This document shows positions 34,507 to 46,956 of a DNA stretch of 64,000 nucleotides, piece by piece. The stretch is from Amblyornis subalaris (taxonomy: Eukaryota; Chordata; Aves; Passeriformes; Ptilonorhynchidae), in contig JACAXG010000031.1 of assembly GCA_018881555.1 (NCBI GenBank), positions 7,065,127 through 7,129,126 of the forward strand. The letters are read 5' to 3'. The stretch's first letter is position 1; each line of letters opens with the position of its first letter. The notes under the pieces are model-generated. The model was given only the letters and a program-made list of their open reading frames with translations. It searched no databases and was not told the origin of the DNA. The position numbers and the translations under genes were made by a program.

Positions 34507-37500
34507 AGCAGGCAAGGAAATGTGTTTGAAATGATAAATAGTATTCTTTGAGATTTTTTTTTTCCTCAGATGAGATGTGTGATGTTCTTTAAGCCCTGCA
34601 ATTTTCAAAATGCTTTCACTTTTCACTCATTAGAAGTTCTGCTTGTTTTTTTTGAATGTTTGGTCACCAGACTGCACCAGTTGTCTGTTAAATAATTTAA
34701 ATGTTACTTTTCAACAGCAAACAAAGAGAGTTGAATGGTTTGGGTAGAAAATCTCACAAAGAGGCAGCGTAATGGCTTAAGAAACTCTATAACAATAATT
34801 GCTTTAATGAGCAATCAAATACGCATTCTTAAAGTCTCAAGCAGTTAAAAAAATAGTATGCCACTTTGAGAGTGACATGTCTTCTTTCTGTTTTGACATT
34901 GACACTGCAGAAGTGTACACTTGTTAAACTTGTGGCTCTAAATCCTGCTTGTCAGATATTCTGGAATCTACTTACACTTTCACCCAGGGCTCAAGTTCCT
35001 TCACTCTCAAACCACTTCACACGTTTCAAGTACCTAAGTGCCAACAAAGTCTTCCTTCCATCACAGAATGTGCTGCTATTATCACTTCCCAAAAATACTT
35101 TTAGGCATGCAATGAGCAATTAATAAACTTGAATGCTAATAAGGATGCAGTAATGCTGCTAAAAGCAAAGTAGGGCTGAAAAGGAGTCTTTCATTAGAGT
35201 TCACTTAAAACACTTAAAATCCACTTAGCTTGCAGAAGTCGCCCCACACAAAATACCCTGACCATAGAGGATAGTGTTTTCAAATGTACTTTGCCATCTT
35301 AAGCTTTTTTTTTTCCCTCTTTTTTGGCCTTCTCTCTTGAGTTTTTCATCCTTCTCTGGGCTTAAGTAAATAATATATATACTATATATAGAATAAATAT
35401 AACCTGGAGGTGATTCATTTTTCTGTGTTAATAAAAGAGGGATAAAGAAAAGGGATGTACCACTTTCCAAAGTGCTGAATTTGTTTTAAGGGAAACAGAG
35501 CAACTGGTCTTCAGCCTTAGCACAGCTCTGCCTCTCTTCCTTATTGCTGGAGAAATGGATTCTAGCTGGTATGTGCACACCCAAACTTTTCAGTCACCCC
35601 AGCACTGAGCAGTAACAACTCTCAATATGATGGCAGCTGATGGTTTTTATCTACTGCAAGATCAAGCTGTTTGTACTCAATTCCGAACATAGTTAATTCT
35701 GTAATTAAGCATTTGCTTACAGCCCAGTGGCTTTAAAGACCCTCAGTGCTTAGCTCAGGGGTTTGCTAAAGTGCTGTCCTGAACAGGAGCCAGAATTTGT
35801 ACCCAAAACCCCAGATCATATGTAGAAATGTTCTCTGATTGACAGCACTTCACTGATATAACTGCATTGCTGAGCAGGTTGTTTTAACATACATAGCTGT
35901 CAAAAGGTTATGTACACCTGCAGGATGCCGTCTTCTTTCCTCCATGAAAATAGTGCTGCCTGTGAAATGTAATGGAACTGGTATTGATTGGAATGAGTTG
36001 TAGAATGAGTGGCATTAGACTTTGAATAGTGAGGGGCAGATGAGTTAGACCCTCTTAGGAGCCTGCCACTGCCAGTGATGATGAGGAGGGATACNTGCAA
36101 CAGGGTAATGAAAGGTTGTTCAAAATATTCGCTTGCCACATGAATTCAGTGATCTTAATATGCGCCTGCTAAACGTGATTGTCGTTCCTTCCAATTTGTG
36201 CTTGTAGATGGTGTTCTATTCTGTGTTTGCTTTTGCATTTGGGATGTATCTTATTTTCATTATAGCTAGAAACTGTCCATGAAAACACCAGGCTGGACAC
36301 AGTGTGGAGGGACAAGATGTACCACCCTTTCCCTTATTCATAAATGGGACCTAAACAGACACTTCACTTAAGAAATGAGAGATTTATATGAATGATCCAA
36401 TTTATTAATTGTTCAGAATGTCTGAATATATTTATCCCAGAGGAACTAACCCAAGATTTAATGTTTTGTCTTATTTTATTTCATTTTATTTTGTTTATTA
36501 TGTGTTGTGTGTCTCCTTTGGAACATAAAATGCTGTCAATAAATTAAAAACTCCCATTGAGATGCCCCAGAGTATTAACCCAGTCTTTCACCAGTACAGC
36601 CAGATTAATTTCATTGATGTTAAAAGCTGATGTGAAACAGAAATGAAGACACAGTAAATCTGATGAAGAATTTTTTTATGGAAATCTGTGCTTGTGCCAC
36701 TAAAACACCCATATGACTATAAAAATTGACATAAAAACAGCTTGGAAAATACATTTTGTAAGGACTGCTTATGCATTTAACTTCAAACACAGCTGTTTCT
36801 CAGAGTTATTCATTCTTCCATACATTTTTTCCTTAACAGTAACTGCCATATAAGCAACAAATTGTTCATTGCATGTATTCTTTAAGTCCCACAGTAAACT
36901 GTAATTAGTGGGGAAATTCTGATCTTAAGGTAATTCTTATGCTTAGCTTAGTACCCTTTCATTTATGGTTGATGGACACCAAGACATTTTAGGTATCCAC
37001 CACACCAAAGGGGAAAAGAATTGAGCATTGATGGTGCTTTTAGCCTCTCTTTTCAGGTAAACAATGTTCCAGAGACATTACTTAGCTTTAGTGGTGCTGG
37101 CCCTGATGTAAGATTATGAGTTTATTTTTAAAAGTCGTTTAGTTCAACTTTATTGACTTGTTGGAGTCTTTTGGAAGAGTGAAGTGCTGCTCAGCAAAAA
37201 TACCAAAATGGTATGTATAGTAATGATTCACTAGTTCACTTCTAGAACTTTAATCCAAACTCCATTCTGATGATGAAATTTTTTTCAAGTTATTTACCTG
37301 ATTGATAGCTGGATGTTCTGTGCATATGAACTGCAGTGGTTGCTTTTGATTGCAGTGAGAGGTTGGCATCATCATTTAGTCTCTGATAGAAATATGTTTT
37401 GAAAGTCTGAGTCAGGAAAAGTGTAGTTGATGTAGCATAACCTGCTGTTTTCATTCACAGAAGCAATTCAGATGTTATTATAATGTAGTTATTGCATTTC

Positions 37501-40500
37501 TGAGCTATATTTTCATGCAGCACTTGTCTCATAGTGGATCTAGAGGCTGCTAAAAGTGGCCTGAGGAGCATGTACAGGAATTCTTTGGGTTTTCTTCAAA
37601 GCAAAGGCTAAAGCTTCAGCCTGATCTTGACCCAACTTTCATTCCTTTCTGTTCAACCTCAGATCCATGGGGTTGAATTTGGAGCAGAATTTCATGTTCC
37701 CCTTTGAACAACAACAACAACAAAAAATCTGACTAGCTTGGGTTTGGGAACAGCAGTCTTTTTCTTAAACTTAGAAAAGACCAAAAAAAAAAGTCAAGTG
37801 GAAGCGGGAGCTCTTCTGATTAGGTGTTGTTAACAGATCATATGTGGTTTGTTGATACCTGGGTTGGCCCTCCTCGGAATAAGCCATGAAAGGAAACTTG
37901 AGGATGAGATGGAATCAGCTGTGAGCAGCCAGCAGCCTTCCAGAGCCACTGCATCCCAAGTCTCATGCTGCTTCTCTTCACTGCATCACTTTTGGTAGGG
38001 ATGAGAATGAAGTTTGAGTTCCTATCTTTCTTCTTGCATCAAATTATTGTTAAATTTTGAGATACCAGTGTTCTTGCCTGGCAACATAATGCTGAATAAA
38101 AGTTATATTTTCATGTGGCAGTCACAGATGATTTACTGTTCAAAAAAATCTACTTAGCTCCTTTGCTATTCAGTGCAGTGACGCAGCAGTGGTGGGGAGG
38201 AGGCAGAAGTGGATGGGACTGCTGTTGTTTGAAGGTTAAGTGCAGCCTTCTCGGTATTGCCTGTTCTTCTTACAGCCTGTTGTACAGAACGAAAGCTGTC
38301 TGCTGTGAGCAAGTTGAACAAATGCTGTGTGAATTTAATTCATTCTGAAAAGCATATATAGTAAAACACATTTGTTTACTTCATGCTGTGGAATGGGGCC
38401 TTTAAGTCTGTTTCTGATTTATTCCAAGTTAGAAATATGAGGTAAATGCAGAAATCATGCATTAATAAAGTCTCTTTATGTTCCCAGCTGGCATGAGAAA
38501 TAACAGTTGTGGTTCACTGAAAATGACTTTGGGCCAACACTTTTGATGTGATTTTAGGTTTTATTTTCAGCCATGCAGGAACTTTCCTGCGATGCTTTCT
38601 GTTTAGTGTTTTATGAGCAGTTAGTCCCTGAAGAATGAGTAAAGAAGATTTTTTTTTGGTCAGAAAAGAGCATNAGAAAAGTCAGGTCTGTCCAGTGTTT
38701 ATCACCAGTGGAAGAGCTAGTAAAATTAAATACATAAAATGAAAGGACGCATTTGCAAGTAGTTATTTGCAGAGCAGACAGTGAATTATTTGGTTCTGCC
38801 TAATAGCAAAATTTAGCAGTCAAAAAATAGTTTGCATTTCTGAGATACTTCCTTCTGTGCTTAACATCAGCCTTGTTTCTGATCCCATTCTCCTTCATTT
38901 CATCTCTCCACAGAATATGCATCCTTCCACTTCTCTNTTCTCTCCATCTTTTTCTCACTGTGTCATTTCATGTTTTCTAGTGTTGCCTAGGATCTTTATT
39001 TCGCCACTTCACAATTTTTCCTCATCTGAATCCTATCTGCTCCATGAATTCCAGAAGTTCTGTGNCTACCCTATTTGCAAATTGACATTGCTGAAAAGAA
39101 ATATCTGCTCTAAGCTGTAACTTGACAGTGCTCATGTATTTGTATTTTCAATAGAAGCTGTTATGCCTTGTCAATTTGTACCACATTTTGTGAATGAACT
39201 TGTTCGTATTGTGGAATATGGAAGAGGAGCATGATTAGTATGCAAATTGACCTCTGAAATATGAAAATGTACAAGACCAGGATCTCAATTTCAATAAATA
39301 TTTCCACTGGAAATAGAGAACATTAGCTAGGAAAAGAAACAGTTCCATACTAAAGAGAGAATGTTATCTAGTAATTAAAGTGTTTGATGATTTTTTACTT
39401 CAACCTGCTCTACAAAGTGGGGGGGAGGGGGGTTATGTATGGTACAGCAAGATAGTTTTTAGAAAGTATATTTTGCTTCATCTCGTTGTTCCGTAAGTAA
39501 ATGATGCTGTCGTTTTCTTCTGTATTGTTATAACATGGACATAGGCACCTACTGCATTGCCACCAAAAGCTCCTTAAAGGCACAAGATGAAGTCCATTGA
39601 CTTAAACAGGTGTGACTGTTTTTTTCCTCTCTTGAAGGAGGAAATTTTCCTGACTGGCATCTTCATTAACATACTTATAATGGCTGAGCCTAAGTCTGTA
39701 TGGCTAATGATAGGGTAGTCCTTCCTGAAGCAANTCTCACACACTCTGTAGTACTCATCTCTGAAATGAGGGCCATGTCATAGTCAAAGGTTGTTTGGTC
39801 TCCCAGCATTTCATTCTGCTGCTGCAGCCATTAATGCCATGGACAGTTACTTGTCTCACTGTCAACTTAACCATTGTTATTTGAAAACATTGTCTGACTT
39901 GAGCTGTATGACCTGTAGTATTCTCTTAAAGATCTGTATGCAATTCTTTTGCACTATTTAACTTGAAAATGCAATCCAAACATCAAAATTTGACTTCTTA
40001 TGGGGCAATCAGTGAAGCACGCTTTTGTTGTTCTTCAACATGTCATAACAGATAACAGAATTTTTAAAATAGCTCAGATGTGATCTACCTTTGCTGTCAG
40101 GGAAGTCAGGATTGAAACACCCTTTTGTTTTTCCAGCACTTCCAGAAATGTTGCAGATCTGAGCCAATACTGTTAATGAATGCCAGCAGGTTCCACCCAG
40201 AATCATGATTTTTCCCCTGTAAAGGAAATTCCAATATATATAACTTGAAAACTTNGAGGAAAATGATTTCCTGGAGAAAAAAAAACCCAAAACTTCTCAT
40301 ATTAAATAAATATGCACAGCATTTAATTATCATTCAGCAAAATGACATGGGGTGGGTTTTTTTTCTATTTTGTTGGATGAAAGTTGTCTACCTAACAAGA
40401 TTTTAAAAATGTGGCTTGAATTCTGCAAACATTTATCTCTCTTCAGTAAGACTGGAACTTTTCTTATGTATTGATTGCAGTTCTCTCCAGCTTTACTCCC

Positions 40501-40507
40501 GGTTTCT
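34507..40507. other. Unique AT-rich DNA, no gene seen
   Basis: No gene, RNA gene or recognised mobile element. Small low-complexity patches are an AT-dinucleotide patch near 35371-35400, a TTTTA-rich patch near 36472-36502, a (CAA)n run at 37708-37727, and a G7AG6 run at 39419-39432. Open frames do not exceed about 93 codons and lack domains. Confidence 0.5.
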
Positions 40508-40658
40508 CACACAATCTTGGCAAGTGACTTTATCTTTCTACATCATAAATTTCCCATATGTAAAATGAATAGAACAATTCTTACCCCACAGGGATCCTTG
40601 TGGCTTAGTTCATTAACTGGAGTAAAGGACTAAATAGAGAAAGGCACTGTAGAAGTTT
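40508..40658 (+). mobile_element. MIR-type ancient SINE relic, plus strand
   Basis: The blocks follow the MIR core in order: CTTGGCAAGTGACTTTATC (for 'cttgggcaagtcacttaacc'), ATTTCCCATATGTAAAATGA ('tttcctcatctgtaaaatgg'), ACAATTCTTACCCCACAGGG ('acctacctcacaggg'), 'gatccttgtggcttagttcatt' ('ttgttgtgaggattaaatgag') and AGAAAGGCACTGTAGAAG. It is a diverged copy of a repeat shared across amniotes, and the best-preserved ancient SINE/L2-type relic here. Confidence 0.7.
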
Positions 40659-43600
40659 GGAATATCACTACTGATACGGCTGTGANTCTACAGGCATTCA
40701 GTTGTCACAGACCAGAGGATGAGAGAATTCAAATCAAAGCCNCAGTGCAAATTTGTATAAACGCAATCTACATCTGGAGTGAGAACCAATTCCTACGTTA
40801 TGATCCGCAAAGAAATATTTACTCAGCTGCAGAATATGCGTTGTTTTAGCAAACATCAAAAATGATGGGGGTTTAAGACACTCTACTGGCAGTAACCTAA
40901 TTAACTCACTGTTGATGAAATATTTCAGATGCCAGAACCAAAATAATTATATCTGCAGTCCCAACTGAGGACAGTATGCTGGGAAATAACATAGGGTCAG
41001 TTTTTAGACTAGTGTTAAATAGCACAGATTTGTTGATTTTGGTGGAGCCATGCTGATTAACTGCAGCTGAGGGACTGGCCTGCCCTGTTTCAGCTGGAAG
41101 CTAAAAGACAGTTGGGCTTTTAAAAAACAAGAGGCTTGTATAGTTGAGCTCAAGTCTTTAAAGCCAGAAAGGTTATATTTTTCACCAGCACTGAGTTTTG
41201 CAGAATATGCTCCACTGGAGGAGAAATTCTGGTTGTGAAGTGTGGNTGAAATACTGTGTCTATCATTTTGTCCCCTGGGTTGATTAAACTTGGAATATAT
41301 CTAGCAGAGTCTGCTGTTAATTATTCTCTCTGTTATTCATCTTCAATGTATATTGTGGGGTTTAATGCCTTAGTTACTTGTTTTTCTTTTAACAAATTTA
41401 GTGTAATACGCTATCAATTACTGAGTGCATTACATTTACCTTGCAAGATACACCTAATCTTATGCTAAACTATCCCAGAGGGTGTTTTGATTGAGAGGGA
41501 AAAACTCAAAATCTAGCCAGGACATCTCAGACTCTGATGGGGATCCCTGATGTCTCAGGCTCCTTGGCAGTGAACTTGACCAAACAAAGCAGAAAGAGGA
41601 CAAAAGCCTGGGTATAGGTCAGGAATTTCTAACACTTAAATGCTTTTTAAAAACTTGCCCCAAATGACTTTGTTATTAAATGTTGGCTTGGGAGCAATCG
41701 ACGTGGATGATTTAGGAAGCAACTTTGAATGTACTCAACATAGATGAAACATTGTAAAAGCTGAGTCATGGCTTTATCATTTCTTTCCTTGCTTATAGTT
41801 CAGTGTGAAAGTCTCAAAAGTCCACGCCCAACTTTTAGACCTTCTGGGCCTTTGTTTGTCAGAACATAAGAGCTTCAGAAATATCAATAGAACATTCAGG
41901 CTTGTGTTGGACTGCCATCTCTCATCTCACCAATTCAAGTCCTTGACTGTTCTGCCTCACTCAGGTTATTGATTTGTTTGTGCAGCTGGGATATTTTATA
42001 GGATTGCTTCACACTATTAAGGAACTTTTTATCTCTTGAATATTACGTTATTTACCTGCAACTCAATCAAATTGCCCTTATGAGAGTTTGCAGAAAAAAG
42101 AGATAGACGCTTAAGTACTGTTTTCTCGAAGAACGATTTAGTGGCAGAATTCAGGACTNTCCTGGCTATGATGCTTCGTTGTCTTTCATCATTTCAAATG
42201 CTCCCCATTCAGCAATGGGTTTTGGTGAGTTGTTTTTTTTTTCAATTTTGCATTTCATTATGTATTTGCTGACTAGACAAAGTGCTGAAAAAACATCTCA
42301 GCATTGTCTTATTTTCNGTTATTTTATGACGTTAGAATATTTGCCACCCCTCTTTCAGTGGAAGGATTTTCAGGAGACACCTCCTTATGGCTCTCTTCCT
42401 TTCTAAGAAAGGACTAGGGACTTTCTAACAGCTACAGAAGTATCACTTAGACAAAGGTGTTATTAGTGCCTTCTGTTCCTTTTTTCCTTGTAAAGTATAC
42501 CCAGGAATGCGGACCACTAGTAAAATAAANGCCCCCTGTGTACTTCGGCTTAGGATGTGATGACATCAAAGGGTCATTTATGGTTCTGTTTGCCAGGTGT
42601 CAGTTTGTTCACGGGGCTAATTGAAGTTGTATGGGGATATATATTGGTTAAACAGTGGAAAGATAAATGAATTGATTTATTGTAAATCGCTGTGACCAAT
42701 TTTACCTTTTGCTGCACTTAGCAGGCAGACTTAGTAGTGTAGTAGGGCATGAATGGGCATGGAGATTTGCACAGGCCAGTCATGCTGCTAATTCTTTCAG
42801 TGTTTTAGCAGAGACTGTGCTTTTGGTGCAATCTTTTCATATTTTTTGGCTATCAGGTTTCAGATATTGGGTAGAAATTGGTAACATGTGGCATGTGGTG
42901 TCTTATGCTCCTGTGGTATCATTCTCATTGGCTCTGCAGGCTTGGAGAAGAGACTTTATGTGGCTTTTTTGTACTTTGGAGTGCCTGTGTTTTAACTATT
43001 GTGGCAATAATCATGGAAAAAGGCAAATAAGATATTTGCTTGCTTTTAAGCCTTACGTTCTTCCCCTATGACCACAGTGCTGTTCAGCCCTAAGGCAAAG
43101 GCAGGGGCACAGGTTCCCTACACTTCCNTGTGTGATGGGTATTCAGGAATGGGATTCCTGACCCATCCACTCAATTCTGCTGTGTAGAAACCTGCAGGGT
43201 TTGATGGGTATGATGCTCCACCCGGAAGGATGTAGGACAGAGCTCCCAGTGTCCACCACAGGCCATAGAGTTGTCTGGCAGCATCTTGGCAAAGGCAAAG
43301 GGAATATGGGGCTGATTCCAGGAGCACTGCTGGTCATGGCAGTGGGTACACCATGGCATTGGCTACATAATCCCAAGGCTTGGCTGTTCACAGCTGAGTC
43401 TTCCCGTGCTGAGCTTGCTTAGTCCCTCATTCAATATTTAACATATCAGCATACATAGGCTGGCCGTGAGTATACTTGCAACTAGGGGTGTGAACATGCC
43501 AGGCTTTCTCCGATATTTAGAATACTTAGATGCACATGAATTATGTATTTCTTTTAACTGATTCATCATTTAATACATCTTTTCACTATTTACTGTGTAT

Positions 43601-44084
43601 TTATCTGTTTTTGTGATGCATTTCCAACCAACATATCTTCTGCCATTGGTCTCCAGTGGTTACTCTGTGCATATGCAATTATCACGTTTTTTAAAATGAA
43701 GTAATTATTGAAATATATTTCTCTCAATGCCTACCTTTCCCTTCAGCTGCACCAACAGTAGAATTTGTTATTAGGCAAAACATATTGACCTTCTTGTCAN
43801 TGTGTTTTTGCATCTGCCTCTCTGATTACACCTAAGCACTACAGCTGGATATCCATATTCATGTTGCTCTACCACAGGAAAAACAGTCCATCTGCATAGT
43901 CTTAGCAGTACATTCCCACCTGAAAGAGAGCTTTGTCTCATCCATCAAACTGGGAATATACTCTCCAAACTAGGAGTGATACATGGTGTTGTTCTGGGTG
44001 TGTCATTTCTACATTCAGTGCAAAAAGAAAACTCAGACAATGGAATCTGGGAGAATTAAAGAAAATGAACAGCCTGTAATTCCA
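40659..44084. other. Unique DNA, no gene seen
   Basis: A 120-codon plus frame at 42709-43071 is rich in W, F and C, has no recognisable domain and no supporting splice or regulatory context. 43080-43430 is less AT-rich and contains an inverted repeat TCAGGAAT-GGG-ATTCCTGA at 43143-43161. Nothing else is recognised. Confidence 0.5.
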
Positions 44085-44160
44085 AGGAAATGAAGATTCA
44101 AAGAGATGAGGTGTTATCTTTGGCTACACAATGAGCAGAAAGAGAGGCCTGAAATGTTAC
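44085..44160 (-). mobile_element. MIR-type relic, minus strand
   Basis: GGAAATGAAGATTCAAAGAG, then ATGAGGTG, 'ttatctttggctacacaatgagcagaaagagagg', parallels the reverse MIR core 'ggaaactgaggcacagagag...aagtgacttgcccaaggtcacacagtgagt'. It is short and diverged. Confidence 0.5.
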
Positions 44161-45276
44161 ATTATGCCAACAGAATTTAATTAATGGTTCAAGGAATTGA
44201 TCATCCTGATAAGATGTTCAGAGTGAAAAATAAATAATGAAGTGTCTGTAATTAAAAATAGTGTCCAAAATTAGTCGCCTTGCATTTCTGATGCATTTCT
44301 TATCCCTGCACTAAGCATGACATACTCTGCGTCTTTGCAATGTGCCTGGTGACAGCTCTTCATGCCAGGAGAGGAGCTGGGAAAACAAAAACCAGGCTGC
44401 CCCAGGGAAAGTCCCCATTAACTTTTGGGAAGGGGNAGTGTGCTTGCTTCAGCTGGCCAGATAAGCACAAACTGGGGACTTGTCTGTTCTTCCATCAGCA
44501 GACTCCTATTTCCCATGTTTGTTCTGATGCAGTGGGGTGGAGCCATGGAGGTATGGCAACTGCTGCTCTGCTGTGAAAAATTAGTGCCGGCCACAAGTGG
44601 AACAAAAAGCTGCTCCTGCTCCCTCAAAACAAGTCCCATGGAGCTCACAGTGCAAAGCCAGGCTTCTTCTCTTGGTTTACATCTAAAGCTTCAAGTGTAT
44701 TGGCAAAGTTTTCAAACGTCCCTGGATGATTCAGTGCATTAACCTGCTAAAAGCCAGTGGAGCCGAAGGGCAAGGGTTGCTTGGGCACTTCTGAAAATGT
44801 TATTCTGTAACGTTATTCTCAAAGATCAAAACCTGAAATTGGTTACACCAGCTTAAATGAAATTACCACTGCATGCCAGTCTTCTCCCAGTCACTTTTGC
44901 TCTGGGCATCATCTGTTGTGGTCAGAAGAAATCGTTCTTATTTCTTAGGCTGAAAATTGTACAGTAAGGGTCAAAATCTGTTCTGNGGCTCACCGCTGTC
45001 ATGGTTTCAACTGAGTTGATTAGTATGTGAATTAATCTTGCTAGCAGCAAAATTTAATCTAACTTGTTTTGAAGCATCTGGCACAGACAAGGAGGCTGGA
45101 CCCTCAGTCTGTTTTGATGTAGCAGCTCCTCTGTTTCAGAGCTGAAATGCACATACTTTGGTTGTGAGCCCACGGTCAGTGGCCATCTATTGGTGAGATT
45201 GCTGCTCAATGCAAAGCTGCCTTAGTCCAAAAATTGATTTGAACTAAACTCAGGGAATTGAAGAATTTAAAGTTTG
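44161..45276. other. Unique DNA, no gene seen
   Basis: Overlapping frames on both strands around 44340-44742 have no domain and include an N. GCCATCTATTGG at 45182-45193 is one mismatch from a minus-orientation CTCF core, which is too weak to annotate separately. Confidence 0.5.
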
Positions 45277-45380
45277 GAATCACAGATGTTTTGGGTTGGA
45301 GGGGACCTTAAAGATCATCTTGTTCCAACCCCTGCTGCTGTAGACAGGGATACCTTCCCTAGACCGGGTTGCTCAAAGCC
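45277..45380 (-). mobile_element. CR1 LINE 3' fragment, minus strand
   Basis: GAATCACAGATGTTTTGGG, TTGGAGGGGACCTTAAAG, ATCATCTTGTTCCAACCCC, AGGGATACCTTCCCTAGACC and GGGTTGCTCAAAGCC match the reverse complement of the common bird CR1 3' end, truncated after about 105 bp. The 116-codon plus frame starting at 45274 begins inside this repeat and is not a gene. Confidence 0.92.
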
Positions 45381-45622
45381 TAGAGAAGAGAAGCAGAAGC
45401 AAAAGAAATCCTTCCTGGGTGCCCTTGCACAGAAGGCACAGGCTGGACTGGAACTGCACCCCATCCCCAGCCACCAACTCTGTACATTAAGTCCCTGTAC
45501 ATACTTCTCCTCCAGCCAAAGCTGCCACTGGAGAATATTCAGTACAGAAACATCATCTTCATTTCCTGGCGCCTTTGCAGTGTCCAGCAGTGGCTGGACA
45601 GGCTGGGCATGGGTAATAGTTT

Positions 45623-45655
45623 AGGGAGGGAGAAAGAGAGAGAGAGAAAGAGAAA
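45623..45655 (+). repeat. Polypurine (GA)n tract
   Basis: Thirty-three consecutive purines, mostly GGGA, GAAA and GAGA units, run directly into the AT-rich block that follows. Confidence 0.9.
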
Positions 45656-45797
45656 TTTTATATTATAATAAATAATTTTATATTATATAAAATATAAATA
45701 AGATAAAATAAGATAAAATTTATATAATATATTAAATATAGATACATAGTACTTTATATTTCAAATAAATATTTTTATGTATATATACATATATATA
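45656..45797. repeat. AT-rich low-complexity block
   Basis: About 140 bp is nearly all A and T, with TATA- and AATA-type units and an exact AAGATAAAAT doublet around 45700-45719. It is easily melted DNA; there is no evidence of an origin or gene. Confidence 0.9.
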
Positions 45798-46940
45798 GGG
45801 AATAGTAGCTGTCTGCAACTCTTGCAGTAATTTTGGTGTAACTATAGGGGACTCCTGTTATTAATTATACTCCTAATGGAAAGAGATTTTTGACTCTTTT
45901 TTTTCCGCTACATTGGCTGGTATCACTGCACAGCTTTTTCTCAGGTACGGATGTGTGCTCTTACCATATTAAAGTGTTTGCTCCCGAGTTAATTAAGTGT
46001 GACTTTCCTTACTGTTTCCATAGGAAGTTAACAAACCAGATTTTCTCCTTTTTGCATGAATTTTACACCTGAAAGTGCTGAATCAGAATCTAGTGCAGTC
46101 AGAATGGTTTATAGCGGCAAAGCAGAAATGTCTTATATAAATATAGTTAACAACTGCTTCATATATCTGCAGAGCTTTAGAAGGGTTCAGCTGATGTTTT
46201 ATTTAGTAATGACATGATGAAAAAGCTTATAGAACATTAATAATGCCAAACACTTGGGCCCTGTGAAATGTCTCAGGCTACTTGTCTGGAAAAGTGGATT
46301 TTTCAAACCGTTTTTGAGAACAAAAAGCTCCTTTTTTTATGGAGTTAAAGGGAATACTAAAGGACAGTAAAAGATAAGGTACCTGTTGGTGTATAAACTG
46401 ATGGTCTCATCTATGTGCAGTGCTGAGCACAGAGAGCTAGGTGCACATGGGTGCAGGGGCAAGTACCCACACACGGACCTTTGCCTGCATCATTGCTCCA
46501 TAATGAGCAAAGAGGTTTGTTGGTTCATGCCTGACAGTTGACCAAAGGTGTCTGCACCTTTGCACTTGAGTACATGTGGAACCGCCTCCAGAAAAAGCTA
46601 CACAGACCTTCTACGGTGTTTTATTCAGAACATTACAGAGCAGTTAAATGCTGCCTCTCATAAATATGTATTAGATATGTTTGGGTTTTCCAATTTATTG
46701 TGTTAGGTAGGGAATATCAGTGGTGCATTTTAAAAGAAGCTATCTCCTTCTCTATGTATTTGTCTTTATATCCTCAAAGAGAAAAAAAAAACGTTTTAAC
46801 TACCTTGCTTCCCACACAGTGCCAGGGATGTGTTTTAGTGACATGGTTTGGTATTTAATTAAAATAAACATAGAGAGGAGAGATTTCGCTAAGGAGAGAA
46901 GTTGACTAATTGAGACTTCTCCACATTAATTCAGAGTATT
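45798..46940. other. Unique AT-rich DNA
   Basis: No gene or repeat is recognised; open frames of about 60 codons have no domains. Confidence 0.5.
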
Positions 46941-46956
46941 AAAGCATTAATGCTTT
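46941..46956. other. Perfect 16-bp palindrome
   Basis: AAAGCATTAATGCTTT equals its own reverse complement, centred on ATTAAT. It could bind a dimeric factor, but a role is not demonstrable from sequence. Confidence 0.6.

Noticed and set aside
34264..34626. Apparent protein with G-R-K-E repeats, and an opposite-strand L-P-S-F repeat peptide
   Set aside because: Both are translations of the (TTCC)n microsatellite.
39419..39432. G-rich run as a G-quadruplex
   Set aside because: Only two uninterrupted G runs (G7 and G6) separated by one A, with no further runs nearby, so it is not a convincing canonical motif.
42709..43071. 120-codon plus frame rich in W, F and C
   Set aside because: No recognisable family and no supporting context; composition fits a chance frame.
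45182..45193. Possible minus-orientation CTCF core GCCATCTATTGG
   Set aside because: One core mismatch at a constrained position and weak flanks.
45274..45624. 116-codon plus frame
   Set aside because: Its first third is antisense CR1 tail sequence, so it is not an evolved coding region.
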